Of a stretch of DNA of 64,000 nt, positions 8,482 through 17,671 are shown piece by piece. Where the stretch lies: the NCBI GenBank assembly GCA_028290465.1, contig JAQGJU010000042.1, positions 1 through 64,000 on the forward strand, read 5' to 3'. Below the pieces are notes generated by a model. That model did not search any database. It saw only the letters and a program-made list of their open reading frames with translations, and was not told the DNA's origin. This stretch comes from Xanthobacteraceae bacterium. GTDB taxonomy: Bacteria; Pseudomonadota; Alphaproteobacteria; Rhizobiales; Xanthobacteraceae. Position 1 is the first letter of the stretch. Each line of letters begins with the position of its first letter. Made by a program: the position numbers and the translations under genes.

Positions 8482-10392
8482 GTGTCGATCGGTACCACGC
8501 GAAATAGCAGTCTCATCGCGCGTTCATCCCGTCTGGGATATCGCCTTGGACTGACCGGTCTCGTGGTGCTTTTGGGCTGCGAAAGCCTGCAGACCGTGGT
8601 CGCCGACGGCGACACCCGCACCATCACCATGAATCATACCCACCGCACCAACGACACCATCACGGTGACGTTCAAGCGCAATGGGCGCTACGACGACGAT
8701 GGCCTGGGCAAGCTCAACCATTTCCTGCGCGACTGGCGCAACGACGAACAGACCAAGATGGACCCCCGGCTGTTCGATCTGGTCTGGGAAGTGCAGAACG
8801 AGTTCGGCGGCAACAAAACCATCAACATCATTTCGTCCTATCGCTCGCCGCAGACCAACTCGATGCTGCGCCGGCGCTCGAACGGTGTCGCCAAGTTCAG
8901 CCAGCACATGCTCGGCAAGGCGATGGACTTCAACATCAACGGCGTACCGCTGGAAGAACTGCGGGCCGCCGGCCTGCGGCTGCAGCGTGGCGGCGTCGGC
9001 TTCTACCCGTCATCCGGCTCGCCCTTCGTCCATCTCGACGTCGGCAGCGTGCGGCACTGGCCGCGCATGACCCATGACCAACTGGCCAAGGTGTTCCCGA
9101 ACGGCCGCACCGTGCATGTGCCGACCGACGGACGGCCGCTGCCCGGCTATGAGCTGGCGCTGGCGGACCTTCAGAAGCGCGGCAATTCCCCGTCCTCCAC
9201 CGTGCTGGCCTCGGCCGGCACCGATCCGGCCGCCGGCGGTTCCAAATTCCTGAGCAAGCTGTTGGGCTTCGGAAAGTCAGACGACGACGAGGACGGCGAG
9301 ACCACCAGCGCCTCGGGCCGCGCCGATGCGCGCCGCCCGGCCGGCGGCACCACGGTGGCGTCGGCCGAGCCGAAGCTGCTGGAGTCCAAATTCGGCGACT
9401 CCAAGCTGACCGGATCGAAATTCGGCGAGAACAAGCTGCCGGACTCGAAGCTGCCCGAATCCAAACTTTCCGAGGCTAAACCGGTATCCAGCCCGACAGC
9501 CAAGCCGCAGGTCGCGCAAGCGCCGCAGGCCAATCAGGCACCGAAGCCGGCGCCGGGTGGCTTCCAGCTCGCATCGGCCGGCCCGTCGAAAATCGTACCG
9601 GCGCCGAGCCGCCCGGCCCAGGCCGCGAGCCTCGTCGCCCGCGCCGCGCAGACCCCGAACGACATCATCCGCGCCCGCGGCTTCTGGGAAGGCCTGCCGG
9701 AAGCGGCACCGGCGCCCCGTCCGGTCGCGGCGCGTCCCCAGAAATTCCAGGTCGCCTCCGTCGAGAAGACCGCACCAGTTCCCGAAAAGACCGCCCCGGA
9801 GACCGACACCACCGCCAGCGTCACGCCGTGGCCGGTCGCGACCGCCAACGATCGCGTCGCCCCGGAACTCGCGCTGTCCTATGCGGCGACCCCTTCCCAG
9901 GATCCGGCCACGTCCACCAGCAGCGTGGCCCCGATGGGCACCGGCGTTTCGCGCGGCGGCGCGCTGACCGCCGCGGCGGCTTCGGCGGCCCGCAGCACCA
10001 CCGTGGCCGTCAAGGGCAATGAACAGCCGGCACTGACCGAACGCAGCTTGGTCGCACACGCGGCCGCCCGCTTCGCCCGCCAGGAAAACCGTCCGGTGGA
10101 CGTACCGGCCGCCAAGACCACCAACATCACCGCGAACACGCGCATTCTGGATCCCTGGCTGCGGGCCATCATGGTGACGCCGGACGCGCACCGCTTCATG
10201 AGCACGACGCTGTTCGGCATGCCGGACTTCCGCAACCTGCGGCCGCTGATGCAGAAGCCCGCCTCGGCCGTGATGATGACGTTCTCGCAGGATCCGAACC
10301 CCGGCCTCGAGACCAGCCGCTTCACCGGCACCGCCGTGGTGTTCATGTCGACCGTCAGCTTCGGCAATCGCACGGCGATGCTGCAGCCGTAA
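8482..10392 (+). CDS. DUF882/YcbK-like (peptidase M15 type) envelope protein with a long tail
   Basis: A 636-residue exported protein. The N-terminus is a signal/membrane segment (about residues 13-32). The DUF882/M15-like domain (about 55-225) keeps the zinc-ligand pattern His142-x6-Asp149 (SQHMLGKAMDF) and His184 (FVHLDVG), as in D-Ala-D-Ala carboxypeptidases of the VanY/YcbK type. A disordered Ala/Pro-rich tail follows, with seven consecutive five-residue units of the type xSKLx/xSKFx (about 301-335). A conserved-looking C-terminal block begins at ILDPWLRAIMVTPDAHRF. It starts at GTG 8482. It is probably a peptidoglycan-modifying hydrolase in the periplasm; the role of the tail is unknown. 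No operon partner. Confidence 0.87.
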   Translation: MSIGTTRNSSLIARSSRLGYRLGLTGLVVLLGCESLQTVVADGDTRTITMNHTHRTNDTITVTFKRNGRYDDDGLGKLNHFLRDWRNDEQTKMDPRLFDLVWEVQNEFGGNKTINIISSYRSPQTNSMLRRRSNGVAKFSQHMLGKAMDFNINGVPLEELRAAGLRLQRGGVGFYPSSGSPFVHLDVGSVRHWPRMTHDQLAKVFPNGRTVHVPTDGRPLPGYELALADLQKRGNSPSSTVLASAGTDPAAGGSKFLSKLLGFGKSDDDEDGETTSASGRADARRPAGGTTVASAEPKLLESKFGDSKLTGSKFGENKLPDSKLPESKLSEAKPVSSPTAKPQVAQAPQANQAPKPAPGGFQLASAGPSKIVPAPSRPAQAASLVARAAQTPNDIIRARGFWEGLPEAAPAPRPVAARPQKFQVASVEKTAPVPEKTAPETDTTASVTPWPVATANDRVAPELALSYAATPSQDPATSTSSVAPMGTGVSRGGALTAAAASAARSTTVAVKGNEQPALTERSLVAHAAARFARQENRPVDVPAAKTTNITANTRILDPWLRAIMVTPDAHRFMSTTLFGMPDFRNLRPLMQKPASAVMMTFSQDPNPGLETSRFTGTAVVFMSTVSFGNRTAMLQP

Positions 10393-10433
10393 CTGCCGCA
10401 ATCTTGCGACTTCTACCTTGAAAACTTGCCGCG

Positions 10434-11954
10434 TTATTTGATCGTCACCCGGCCGTCGACGCGCGTGCGCACCGTACCGAGCTTCCGGACATAGGCCATG
10501 ATCTCGTTGGCCATCAGCGGCGCGTCGTAATCGCGGCCGATGACCGGCGCATCGCGCAGCATCACATAGCCATCGCCGCCGCGCCCGATGAAGTCGTTGG
10601 TGGCGAGCTTGTAGGTCCGCGCTTCGTCCAACGGCACGCCACCGACCTTGATCGCCACGACGCGCGATCCCGGCGGCCGGCTGACATCGGCCTCGACCGT
10701 CATGCCGGAAACCTGCGGAAACCGCCCGCTGGCCTGCGGCAGCACGCTCAGCCCGTTCTCCATCGCTTCGCGCAACGCCTTGCCGGTCACGCCGATCAAC
10801 GCGATGCGGTTGCCGAAGGCAAGTTCGGCCAAAATATCCCGCCGGGTGATCGGACTGCCGGCCGGATACAGCTTGCTGGCTCGGATGCCGCCGCCATTGG
10901 TGAGGCCGATATCGGCGCCGGTCGTGTCTCGCAGCGCATCGGCGAACAGGTTGCCGATCGCGGCCTCGCGCGTGCGCACCGTGGCGTTGCGGCTGTCGAG
11001 TTCGACCGCCGTGGTGGCGAGCGCGACGTCGAGCTCCTTCGACATCTCGGCCTCGAGCTTGACGACCTCGGCGGCAACTTCGGGATCCGGCGCCACGTCG
11101 GCGGTATCGATGATGCGGAATTTCGGCCACCAGGTCACGTGGCGTTGGCCGCCGCGCTCCTCGACATTGATCGTCACATCGATCGCCGTGACGTAATGCG
11201 CGTCGGCGCCCGACTCGACCATCGCAGTGCGGCCGTCATAGTTGACGTAAAGGTCGTGGTCGTCGCCGGTCAGGATCAGATCGAACGCACGGGTTGCGAA
11301 CAGCTCAGAGTCCTTCGCCCGGTCGGCGTGCACCACGCTGACCACGAAGTCGGCGCCCTCGCGGCGCAGTTCGGCGGCCTGCCGCTGCATCGTCGGCACT
11401 GTCGGCGTGATGTTCAGGCCTTCCGGGTTCGACTTGACGTCGGAATCGTCCGCGGTCGCGCCGGTCAGGCCGATCCGCACGCCGTCGATCGTCAGCATCG
11501 AGCGGTCTTTGAAACCCGGCACCGGCTGCCCGTCGACCCCGCGCAGATTGGCGCCGTACAGTCCGAACTTCGCCTCGCGCATACGCTGCAAAAACACCTC
11601 GCGGCCAAAATCGTATTCGTGGTTGCCGGGCACGAAGATGTCCGGCGGGATCATGTTGGTCAGCTTGATGATGTGGGCGCCGCGGTCGAAGCCGGACATC
11701 AGCGACGGCGACAAAGTGTCGCCCGCATGGGCGAAGACCACATGGCCCCCCTTGGCCCGCTCGGCCTTGACCACGGCGGCGAGCCGCGGAAATCCGCCGC
11801 GATGGCCGCCGTCCGACGTGACCTGCTCGTTCATCAGGTAAATGTCGTTGACCAGCAGGAACGTCACCTTGGCGGTCGCGGCCCCGGCCGGCCCGGCCGC
11901 CAGAACCATCCAAAACAGCGCGGAAACGACGACAAAACGGCGATAAAGGGTCAT
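10434..11954 (-). CDS. periplasmic metallophosphatase/5'-nucleotidase
   Basis: A 506-residue exported enzyme of the UshA/5'-nucleotidase group hydrolysing nucleotides or related phosphoesters. A signal peptide (FVVVSALFWMVLAAGPAGA) is followed by a calcineurin-like metallophosphoesterase domain with GNHEYDFG and a C-terminal 5'-nucleotidase domain with IGNLFADALRD and TNGGGIRA. The first metal motif reads VNDIY rather than the common NDIH, so the usual His is Tyr; I believe this is a recurrent subfamily variant. It ends convergently 41 bases from the DUF882 gene and is divergent from hemH across 94 bases. Confidence 0.9.
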   Translation of the reverse strand: MTLYRRFVVVSALFWMVLAAGPAGAATAKVTFLLVNDIYLMNEQVTSDGGHRGGFPRLAAVVKAERAKGGHVVFAHAGDTLSPSLMSGFDRGAHIIKLTNMIPPDIFVPGNHEYDFGREVFLQRMREAKFGLYGANLRGVDGQPVPGFKDRSMLTIDGVRIGLTGATADDSDVKSNPEGLNITPTVPTMQRQAAELRREGADFVVSVVHADRAKDSELFATRAFDLILTGDDHDLYVNYDGRTAMVESGADAHYVTAIDVTINVEERGGQRHVTWWPKFRIIDTADVAPDPEVAAEVVKLEAEMSKELDVALATTAVELDSRNATVRTREAAIGNLFADALRDTTGADIGLTNGGGIRASKLYPAGSPITRRDILAELAFGNRIALIGVTGKALREAMENGLSVLPQASGRFPQVSGMTVEADVSRPPGSRVVAIKVGGVPLDEARTYKLATNDFIGRGGDGYVMLRDAPVIGRDYDAPLMANEIMAYVRKLGTVRTRVDGRVTIK

Positions 11955-12048
11955 GGGTACCTGTTCAGTTTAGGTGCGGCGGAGACTTAACACGCGGTAC
12001 AGCCGCCGGGCTATTGCCTCGGCCAGCCAACCAGATATTTGAATTGGT

Positions 12049-13101
12049 ATGGATCCAATCGCTATCGACCCGCCCCCCGCCACGCACCGCCCTGCCGGCC
12101 ATCCTCCCGTCGCCTCGGGCCGTATCGGCGTGCTGATCGTCAATCTCGGCACCCCGGACGCGACTGATGCGGCTTCCGTGCGGCGCTACCTGAAGGAGTT
12201 CCTGTCCGACAAGCGGGTGATCGAAAAGGACACGCTGCTGTGGAAGCTGATCCTGAACGGCGTCATCCTGCGCTTCCGGCCGGCCCGCAAAGGCCGCGAC
12301 TACGAGAAGATCTGGAACCGCGAGCGCAACGAGTCGCCGCTCAAGACCATCACGCGCGCGCAGGCCGAGAAGCTCGCCACCACGCTGGAACCGCTGACCA
12401 ACGTCACGGTCGACTGGGCGATGCGTTACGGCAACCCGTCGATCGCGTCGCGATTGGAGGCGATGGCCGCGCAGGGCTGCGAACGCATCCTGGTGATGCC
12501 GCTGTATCCGCAATATTGCGCCGCCACGTCGGCCACGGTGTGCGACGAAGTGTTTCGCGTCCTGATGAAGATGCGCTGGCAGCCGTCGGTCAGGATTGCG
12601 CCGCCCTATCATGACGACCCGGTCTATATCGAGGCGCTGGCCTCCTCCACCGAGGACCAGTTGCGCCGGTTGCCGTTCCGTCCCGACGTCATCGTGGCGT
12701 CGTTTCACGGCATTCCGAAGGAATATTTCGACAAGGGCGACCCGTATTACTGCCATTGCCACAAGACCACGCGGCTGCTGCGCGAACGGCTCAAGCTGGA
12801 CGACAAACAGTTGATGCTGACGTTCCAGTCGCGCTTCGGCCGCGCCGAATGGCTGCAGCCCTACACCGACAAGACGGTGCGGATGCTCGCCAAGAGCGGC
12901 GTCAAGAACCTCGCAGTCATTACGCCGGGATTTTCGGCCGACTGTCTGGAAACGCTGGAGGAAATCGGCATGGAGAATGCCGAGATCTTCAAGCACAATG
13001 GCGGCGAGAATTTCGCCGCCCTGGCCTGTCTCAACGACAGCGAGCCCGGCATGCTGGTGCTGTGGCAGATGGCGCTGCGCGAATTGAAAGGCTGGGTGTA
13101 G
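12049..13101 (+). CDS. hemH: ferrochelatase
   Basis: A 350-residue enzyme inserting ferrous iron into protoporphyrin IX, the last step of protoheme synthesis, at the inner face of the membrane. The opening IGVLIVNLGTPDA and the central VASFHGIPKEYFDKGDPYYC carry the hallmark residues, including the catalytic His of SFHGIP. A late Glu-containing loop (GFSADCLETLEEIGME) also matches. The length agrees with proteobacterial HemH. The first ATG (12049) gives a proline-rich N-terminal extension of about 25 residues before the domain. I looked for an iron-control motif in the short divergent gap and saw none convincing. Confidence 0.97.
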   Translation: MDPIAIDPPPATHRPAGHPPVASGRIGVLIVNLGTPDATDAASVRRYLKEFLSDKRVIEKDTLLWKLILNGVILRFRPARKGRDYEKIWNRERNESPLKTITRAQAEKLATTLEPLTNVTVDWAMRYGNPSIASRLEAMAAQGCERILVMPLYPQYCAATSATVCDEVFRVLMKMRWQPSVRIAPPYHDDPVYIEALASSTEDQLRRLPFRPDVIVASFHGIPKEYFDKGDPYYCHCHKTTRLLRERLKLDDKQLMLTFQSRFGRAEWLQPYTDKTVRMLAKSGVKNLAVITPGFSADCLETLEEIGMENAEIFKHNGGENFAALACLNDSEPGMLVLWQMALRELKGWV

Positions 13102-13215
13102 GGTACTAACCGCGATGCGGCGCATTGAATCGCAATGCGATTGAACCGAAGCACTGACGCGTTCGACAAACCCACGTCCATCCGTCCGTCATGATCCGCA
13201 TCTCAGGGGTAATCC

Positions 13216-14217
13216 ATGCTCGGCTTTAATATCGTCGTAAGCCTGCTCGTCATCGTGGCCATCATATTCCTGCTTGCCGCCGTGAAGACGGTGCCGCAGG
13301 GCTATAACTGGACTGTCGAACGGTTCGGCCGCTACACCGGCACGTTGACCTCCGGCCTCAATGTGATTTTTCCGTTCATCGATCGCGTCGGCCGCAAGAT
13401 CAACATGATGGAGCAGGTGATCGAGATTCCGCAGCAGGAGGTCATCAGCAAGGACAACGCCACCGTGACGGTCGACGGCGTCGCCTTCTACCAGGTGTTC
13501 GATGCCGCCAAGGCGAGCTATGAGGTATCCAATTTGAACCAGGCGATCGTGGTGCTGACCATGACCAATATCCGCTCGGTGATGGGCGCGATGGATCTGG
13601 ACCAGGTGCTGTCGCATCGCGACGAAATCAATGAGCGGCTGCTGCGCGTGGTCGATGCCGCGGTGTCGCCCTGGGGCGTCAAGGTCAACCGCATCGAGAT
13701 CAAGGACATCGTGCCGCCGCGCGATCTGGTCGAGGCGATGGGCCGGCAGATGAAGGCCGAGCGCGTCAAGCGCGCCGACATTTTGCAGGCCGAAGGCCAG
13801 CGCCAGTCTGACATTCTGCGGGCCGAGGGCGCCAAGCAGTCGCAGATCCTCGAAGCCGAAGGCCGCCGCGAGGCCGCGTTCCGCGACGCCGAGGGCCGCG
13901 AACGGCTGGCGCAGGCCGAGGCCAAGGCCACCGAAATGGTCAGCGTGGCGGTCGCCAACGGCGATGTCGCGGCGCTGAACTACTTTATCGCCGAAAAATA
14001 TCTCAAGGCATTCGGCCAGCTCGCCGAGTCGCCTAACCAGAAGATCCTGATGCTGCCGATCGAAACCATGGGCGTGCTCGGCTCGCTGGCCGGCATCGGC
14101 GAGATCGCCAAGGCCACCTTCGGCGGCGGCGACGGCAAGACATCGGCGGCGGTCGCCGCGCCGCGACGGCCGACGGTGCCGCCTACAGGGCCTGGGACCG
14201 GCCCGGCCACGAGTTGA
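13216..14217 (+). CDS. SPFH/Band 7 (stomatin-like, QmcA-type) membrane protein
   Basis: A 333-residue protein anchored by an N-terminal membrane helix (about 4-22), followed by the Band 7 domain (about 25-190) and a long charged coiled coil. The coiled coil has repeated AEGQRQ/AEGAKQ/AEGRRE units (about 195-240) that build oligomeric membrane rings. The family organises membrane microdomains and often escorts membrane proteases. The neighbouring gene 12 bases downstream is an NfeD protein, the standard partner, so this is a two-gene operon. A Pro/Gly-rich tail ends the protein. Confidence 0.93.
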   Translation: MLGFNIVVSLLVIVAIIFLLAAVKTVPQGYNWTVERFGRYTGTLTSGLNVIFPFIDRVGRKINMMEQVIEIPQQEVISKDNATVTVDGVAFYQVFDAAKASYEVSNLNQAIVVLTMTNIRSVMGAMDLDQVLSHRDEINERLLRVVDAAVSPWGVKVNRIEIKDIVPPRDLVEAMGRQMKAERVKRADILQAEGQRQSDILRAEGAKQSQILEAEGRREAAFRDAEGRERLAQAEAKATEMVSVAVANGDVAALNYFIAEKYLKAFGQLAESPNQKILMLPIETMGVLGSLAGIGEIAKATFGGGDGKTSAAVAAPRRPTVPPTGPGTGPATS

Positions 14218-14229
14218 TTGGATAGGACC

Positions 14230-14679
14230 ATGATCGAATTCATGATCTCGCTTGGTGTCTGGAACTGGTTCATCGCCGGCGTCGTGCTGCTATTGCTGGA
14301 ACTGCTGGCGCCGGGCGTGTTCATGCTGTGGCTCGGCGTCGCGGCGATCCTGACCGGGGCGCTGTCCTTTGCGATCGGCTGGTCGTGGCAGGCCGACTTT
14401 GTTGCCTTCGCGGTGATCTCGGTGCTGCTCGTGCCGTTGTGGCTGCGCGTATCGCGCCGTTCCAACAGCATAACCGACCAGCCGTTTCTCAACCGGCGCA
14501 ATGTCGGATTGGTCGGGCGCGGCTTCACGCTCGAAAAGCCGATCGTCAACGGCGCCGGTACGGTGCGGATCGACGACACCATCTGGCGGATTGCCGGACC
14601 GGAGCTTCCGGCCGGCAGCCGCGTCAAGGTGGTGCGGGCCGATGGCGCCGAATTGTGGGTGGAGCCTGTCGAGAGTTAA
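14230..14679 (+). CDS. NfeD-family membrane protein
   Basis: A 149-residue protein with two or three membrane segments (about 6-70) and a C-terminal OB-fold (about 85-147: NVGLVGRGFTLEKPIVNGAG). NfeD proteins work with SPFH proteins such as the one encoded directly upstream. The ATG at 14230 is preferred over an in-frame TTG at 14218 that directly follows the upstream stop. It is the short form lacking a ClpP-like protease domain. Confidence 0.92.
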   Translation: MIEFMISLGVWNWFIAGVVLLLLELLAPGVFMLWLGVAAILTGALSFAIGWSWQADFVAFAVISVLLVPLWLRVSRRSNSITDQPFLNRRNVGLVGRGFTLEKPIVNGAGTVRIDDTIWRIAGPELPAGSRVKVVRADGAELWVEPVES

Positions 14680-14701
14680 GCGGGGGCTTTGCCCTGCTTA
14701 A

Positions 14702-15736
14702 CTACGCCACGCCGGCGCGCAGCAGGTCGTGCAGATGCACGATGCCGATCGGCTTGCCGGCTTCGGCCACCATCAAGGCGGTGATCTTCGATGAATTGAG
14801 GATCTCCAGCGCCTCGGCTGCGAGTTGATCGGGCCGGATGGTTTTCGGACGGGGGGTCATCACCTCGTCGACCGTCGCCTCGAGCAACTTCGGTCCCATG
14901 TGACGGCGCAGATCGCCATCCGTGACGATGCCGACCAATCGTCCGTCGGAATCGGTGACGCCGAGGCAGCCGAAGCCCTTGGCTGACATCACCACCACGG
15001 CTTCCGACATACGGGTGCCGAGCGGCGCCAGCGGCACCGCATCGCCGGCATGCATCAGGTCGCGCACGAATTTGAGCGCCGCGCCAAGCCGGCCGCCCGG
15101 ATGAAGCACGCCGAATTCCGTCGCCGTGAAGCCGCGGCTCTCCAGCAACGCCACCGCCAGCGCGTCGCCGAGCGCAAGCTGCATCAGCGATGACGTGGTC
15201 GGCGCGAGATTGTGCGGACAGGCTTCGCGCGCGTTGGGCAGCACCAGCGCCACATCGGACGCGACGCCGAGCGTGCTGTCGGCTTTCGACGTGATGCCGA
15301 TCAGGCCGATGCGAAAGCGCCGCGAATAGTCGATCAGATCTTTGAGTTCGACGGTCTCGCCGGACCACGACAGCGCCATGATGACATCGTCTTCCGTCAC
15401 CATGCCGAGGTCGCCGTGGCTGGCCTCGCCCGGATGCACGAAATAGGCGGGCCGCCCGGTCGACGCCAAGGTCGCCGCTATCTTGCGCGCGACGTGGCCC
15501 GATTTGCCCATGCCGGTCACGATCACCCGGCCGCGCGCGGCGCGAATCAACTCGATCGCCGCAATGAAGCTTTCGCCGAGCCCGTTGTGAATCGCCTCAG
15601 CCAAGGCGGTCAGGCCGCCGGCCTCGACCTCCAGCGTCCGCACCGCGGATTCGATCAGGCCACGCTGGTTGCTGGTCTGTTTCAACGCGCTCGACTTTAC
15701 GGTGGACGACTTCACATGAACGCCTTTGGTTCGCAC
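14702..15736 (-). CDS. kdsD: arabinose-5-phosphate isomerase (KpsF/GutQ family)
   Basis: A 344-residue enzyme interconverting ribulose-5-P and arabinose-5-P, the first step of Kdo synthesis for lipopolysaccharide. A SIS sugar-phosphate isomerase domain (about 45-185) contains GMGKSGHVARKIAATLAST and HPGEASHGDLGM. Two CBS domains follow (about 215-340: LMHAGDAVPLAPLGTRMSEA and VMTPRPKTIRPDQ). It uses a GTG start at 15736 or one eight codons on. It is divergent from the outer-membrane barrel gene, and both serve the outer membrane. Confidence 0.94.
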   Translation of the reverse strand: MRTKGVHVKSSTVKSSALKQTSNQRGLIESAVRTLEVEAGGLTALAEAIHNGLGESFIAAIELIRAARGRVIVTGMGKSGHVARKIAATLASTGRPAYFVHPGEASHGDLGMVTEDDVIMALSWSGETVELKDLIDYSRRFRIGLIGITSKADSTLGVASDVALVLPNAREACPHNLAPTTSSLMQLALGDALAVALLESRGFTATEFGVLHPGGRLGAALKFVRDLMHAGDAVPLAPLGTRMSEAVVVMSAKGFGCLGVTDSDGRLVGIVTDGDLRRHMGPKLLEATVDEVMTPRPKTIRPDQLAAEALEILNSSKITALMVAEAGKPIGIVHLHDLLRAGVA

Positions 15737-15927
15737 GCCCGGTTGGTCCCAATGCGGCCAGCCGAAGCGATACCAGTCGGCAGGGATATCACGGCCCGAT
15801 GGCCGGCGCGACCTCCCCAGGGACCTATCAACTGCCCGTTAACCATAGCGGTTTTAGGTTCATTAACCAAAGCCGGCCCGGAGGGCCGTGCTGTCCCGTC
15901 GATTTTACCACCTCAGGAGGTCGTAGG

Positions 15928-17541
15928 TTGCGCCGCCTTCGCCTTCCCTACCCGGCCTTGTCGCGCATCGCGCTGGCGCTTGCTGTCACGGCAGCCGGCA
16001 TGCCGGCGCCCGCCATGGCCCAGGCGAATATGACCAACCTGCTGCTGCGCCCGGAGGTCGATGGCGATCCGTTGCAGGCGCCGCGGTTCAGCAAGCCGGC
16101 CGATCAAAAGGAAAATATCGAGCGCGGCCGGGCCGCGACGCCAGCGCGCGGCGGCACCACAACGTTCAGCCCCCTGCCACGCAGCGGCGCCGGCACCACT
16201 GGCTTCGATTCGGCGAATCTGTCCCGTGCCGGCAAGGCCGAAGCGGCCCGCATCGAGGCCGAGCGTATCGAGACCAATGCCGGTCGGCCCACGCCGCGTA
16301 AGAAGCCCGCGCCGGTCCGGCGGCCCGGCCAACCGCCCGTCGCGACCCCAACCGTGGAAAAACCCGTCGCGGTCCTGTCGCGCCGCAAGAAGCCGACGGT
16401 CGAAGAAGACCCCTATGCGCCGCTCGGCATCCGGGCCGGCGCCTTTATATTGAGGCCCGCGATCGAACTGTCGGGCGGCTACGATTCCAATCCGGCGCGC
16501 GACGCCAATCGGCGCGGCTCCGCGCTCTATGTAGTGGCGCCGGAATTTCTGGCGCAGTCGCTGTGGAGCCGGCACGAACTGATCGCCAATGTGCGCGGCA
16601 ACTACACCGCCTACAGTGCGACGCCGACGTTCGACCGGCCAACGCTCGACGCCAAACTCAACGGCCGCATCGACGTGTCGCGCGACACCCGCGTCGATCT
16701 CGAAGGGCGTTATGCTTTGTCAACCGACAGCCCCAACAGTCCCGATCTGCCGACCAGCGTGTCGAAGCTGCCGCTGAACAACGGCTATGGGGCAACCGCC
16801 GGCATCGCGCGCCGTTTCAATCGCTTCGAACTCGCCGCCAAGGGCACCGCCGACCGCTTCACCTACGACGACGCGAAACTGAACAACGGCGAAACGGTCA
16901 GCAACAAGGATCGCAACTACGACCAGTACGGCGTCGCGTTACGCGGCAGCTATGAACTCACGCCGGGCGTGCGGCCGTTCGTCGAGATCGGCGCCGATAC
17001 GCGGGTGCACGATCTTTCGGTCGACCAGACCGGCGTTCGGCGCGACTCCGACGGGCGCACCGCGCGCTTCGGCACCACGTTCGAACTGACCCGCAAGCTG
17101 ACCGGCGAGGTCTCGGCCGGCTATCTGACGCGCACCTATGACGACCCGACCTTGCGCGAGTTGCGCGGCTTCATCGCCGACGCCTCGCTGGTGTGGTCGC
17201 CGACCGCGCTGACCAATGTGAAGCTGACCGCGGCTTCGACCGCCGACGAGTCGACGCTGAGCGGCGTGTCCGGCGTGCTCAAGCGCGACGCCGGCATCGC
17301 GGTCGAACATGCGTTCCGCCGCAACCTGGTCGGCACCGCCAAGCTCGGCTATGGGCTCGACGACTATGACGGCAGCGACCGCGAGGACAAGCGCATGCTG
17401 GCCTCGGTCGGCCTCGTCTACAAGCTGTCGCGCACCACGCAGGTCAAAGGCGAATTCCGCCAGGAATGGCTGCGCTCCAACGCACCCGGCAACGACTATA
17501 CGGCCAGCATCGTGCTGGTCGGGCTGCGCTGGCAGCGGTAA
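15928..17541 (+). CDS. outer-membrane beta-barrel protein (BBP2_2-like)
   Basis: A 537-residue exported protein. The start is the TTG at 15928, set by a perfect AGGAGG at 15915-15920 and by the signal peptide that follows (LALAVTAAGMPAPAMA). An in-frame ATG further upstream (15799) lacks both. After a basic, Pro-rich periplasmic segment (about 40-165) the rest is a series of alternating amphipathic strands of outer-membrane type (ELSGGYDSNPARDANR, then many Tyr/Arg/Asp-rich hairpins), ending in a hydrophobic strand SIVLVGLRWQR. It fits the putative beta-barrel porin-2 group associated with surface polysaccharides. Two TTAACC boxes (15839, 15863) lie upstream. Confidence 0.88.
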   Translation: MRRLRLPYPALSRIALALAVTAAGMPAPAMAQANMTNLLLRPEVDGDPLQAPRFSKPADQKENIERGRAATPARGGTTTFSPLPRSGAGTTGFDSANLSRAGKAEAARIEAERIETNAGRPTPRKKPAPVRRPGQPPVATPTVEKPVAVLSRRKKPTVEEDPYAPLGIRAGAFILRPAIELSGGYDSNPARDANRRGSALYVVAPEFLAQSLWSRHELIANVRGNYTAYSATPTFDRPTLDAKLNGRIDVSRDTRVDLEGRYALSTDSPNSPDLPTSVSKLPLNNGYGATAGIARRFNRFELAAKGTADRFTYDDAKLNNGETVSNKDRNYDQYGVALRGSYELTPGVRPFVEIGADTRVHDLSVDQTGVRRDSDGRTARFGTTFELTRKLTGEVSAGYLTRTYDDPTLRELRGFIADASLVWSPTALTNVKLTAASTADESTLSGVSGVLKRDAGIAVEHAFRRNLVGTAKLGYGLDDYDGSDREDKRMLASVGLVYKLSRTTQVKGEFRQEWLRSNAPGNDYTASIVLVGLRWQR

Positions 17542-17552
17542 CACGCACAACC

Positions 17553-17662
17553 CGTAGGGTGGGCCAAGCGAAGCGAGCCCACCGACCGGCACTGATCAGG
17601 AATACCTGTGACGCGTCGAAGTCGACGTGGGCACGGCGCTACGCGCCTTTGCCCACCCTACG
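17553..17662. repeat. intergenic repeat with 12-bp terminal inverted repeats
   Basis: CGTAGGGTGGGC (17553-17564) and GCCCACCCTACG (17651-17662) are perfect inverted ends of a 110-base element with internal complementarity. It sits between two convergent genes. It resembles an abundant intergenic repeat of Bradyrhizobium-like genomes that I recognise from memory. Confidence 0.8.
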
Positions 17663-17671
17663 ATTTAACAG

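Noticed and set aside
9277-11130. 617-codon minus-strand open frame overlapping two genes
   Set aside because: Overlaps the 3' half of the DUF882 gene and part of the nucleotidase gene in a wrong frame; composition is artefactual.
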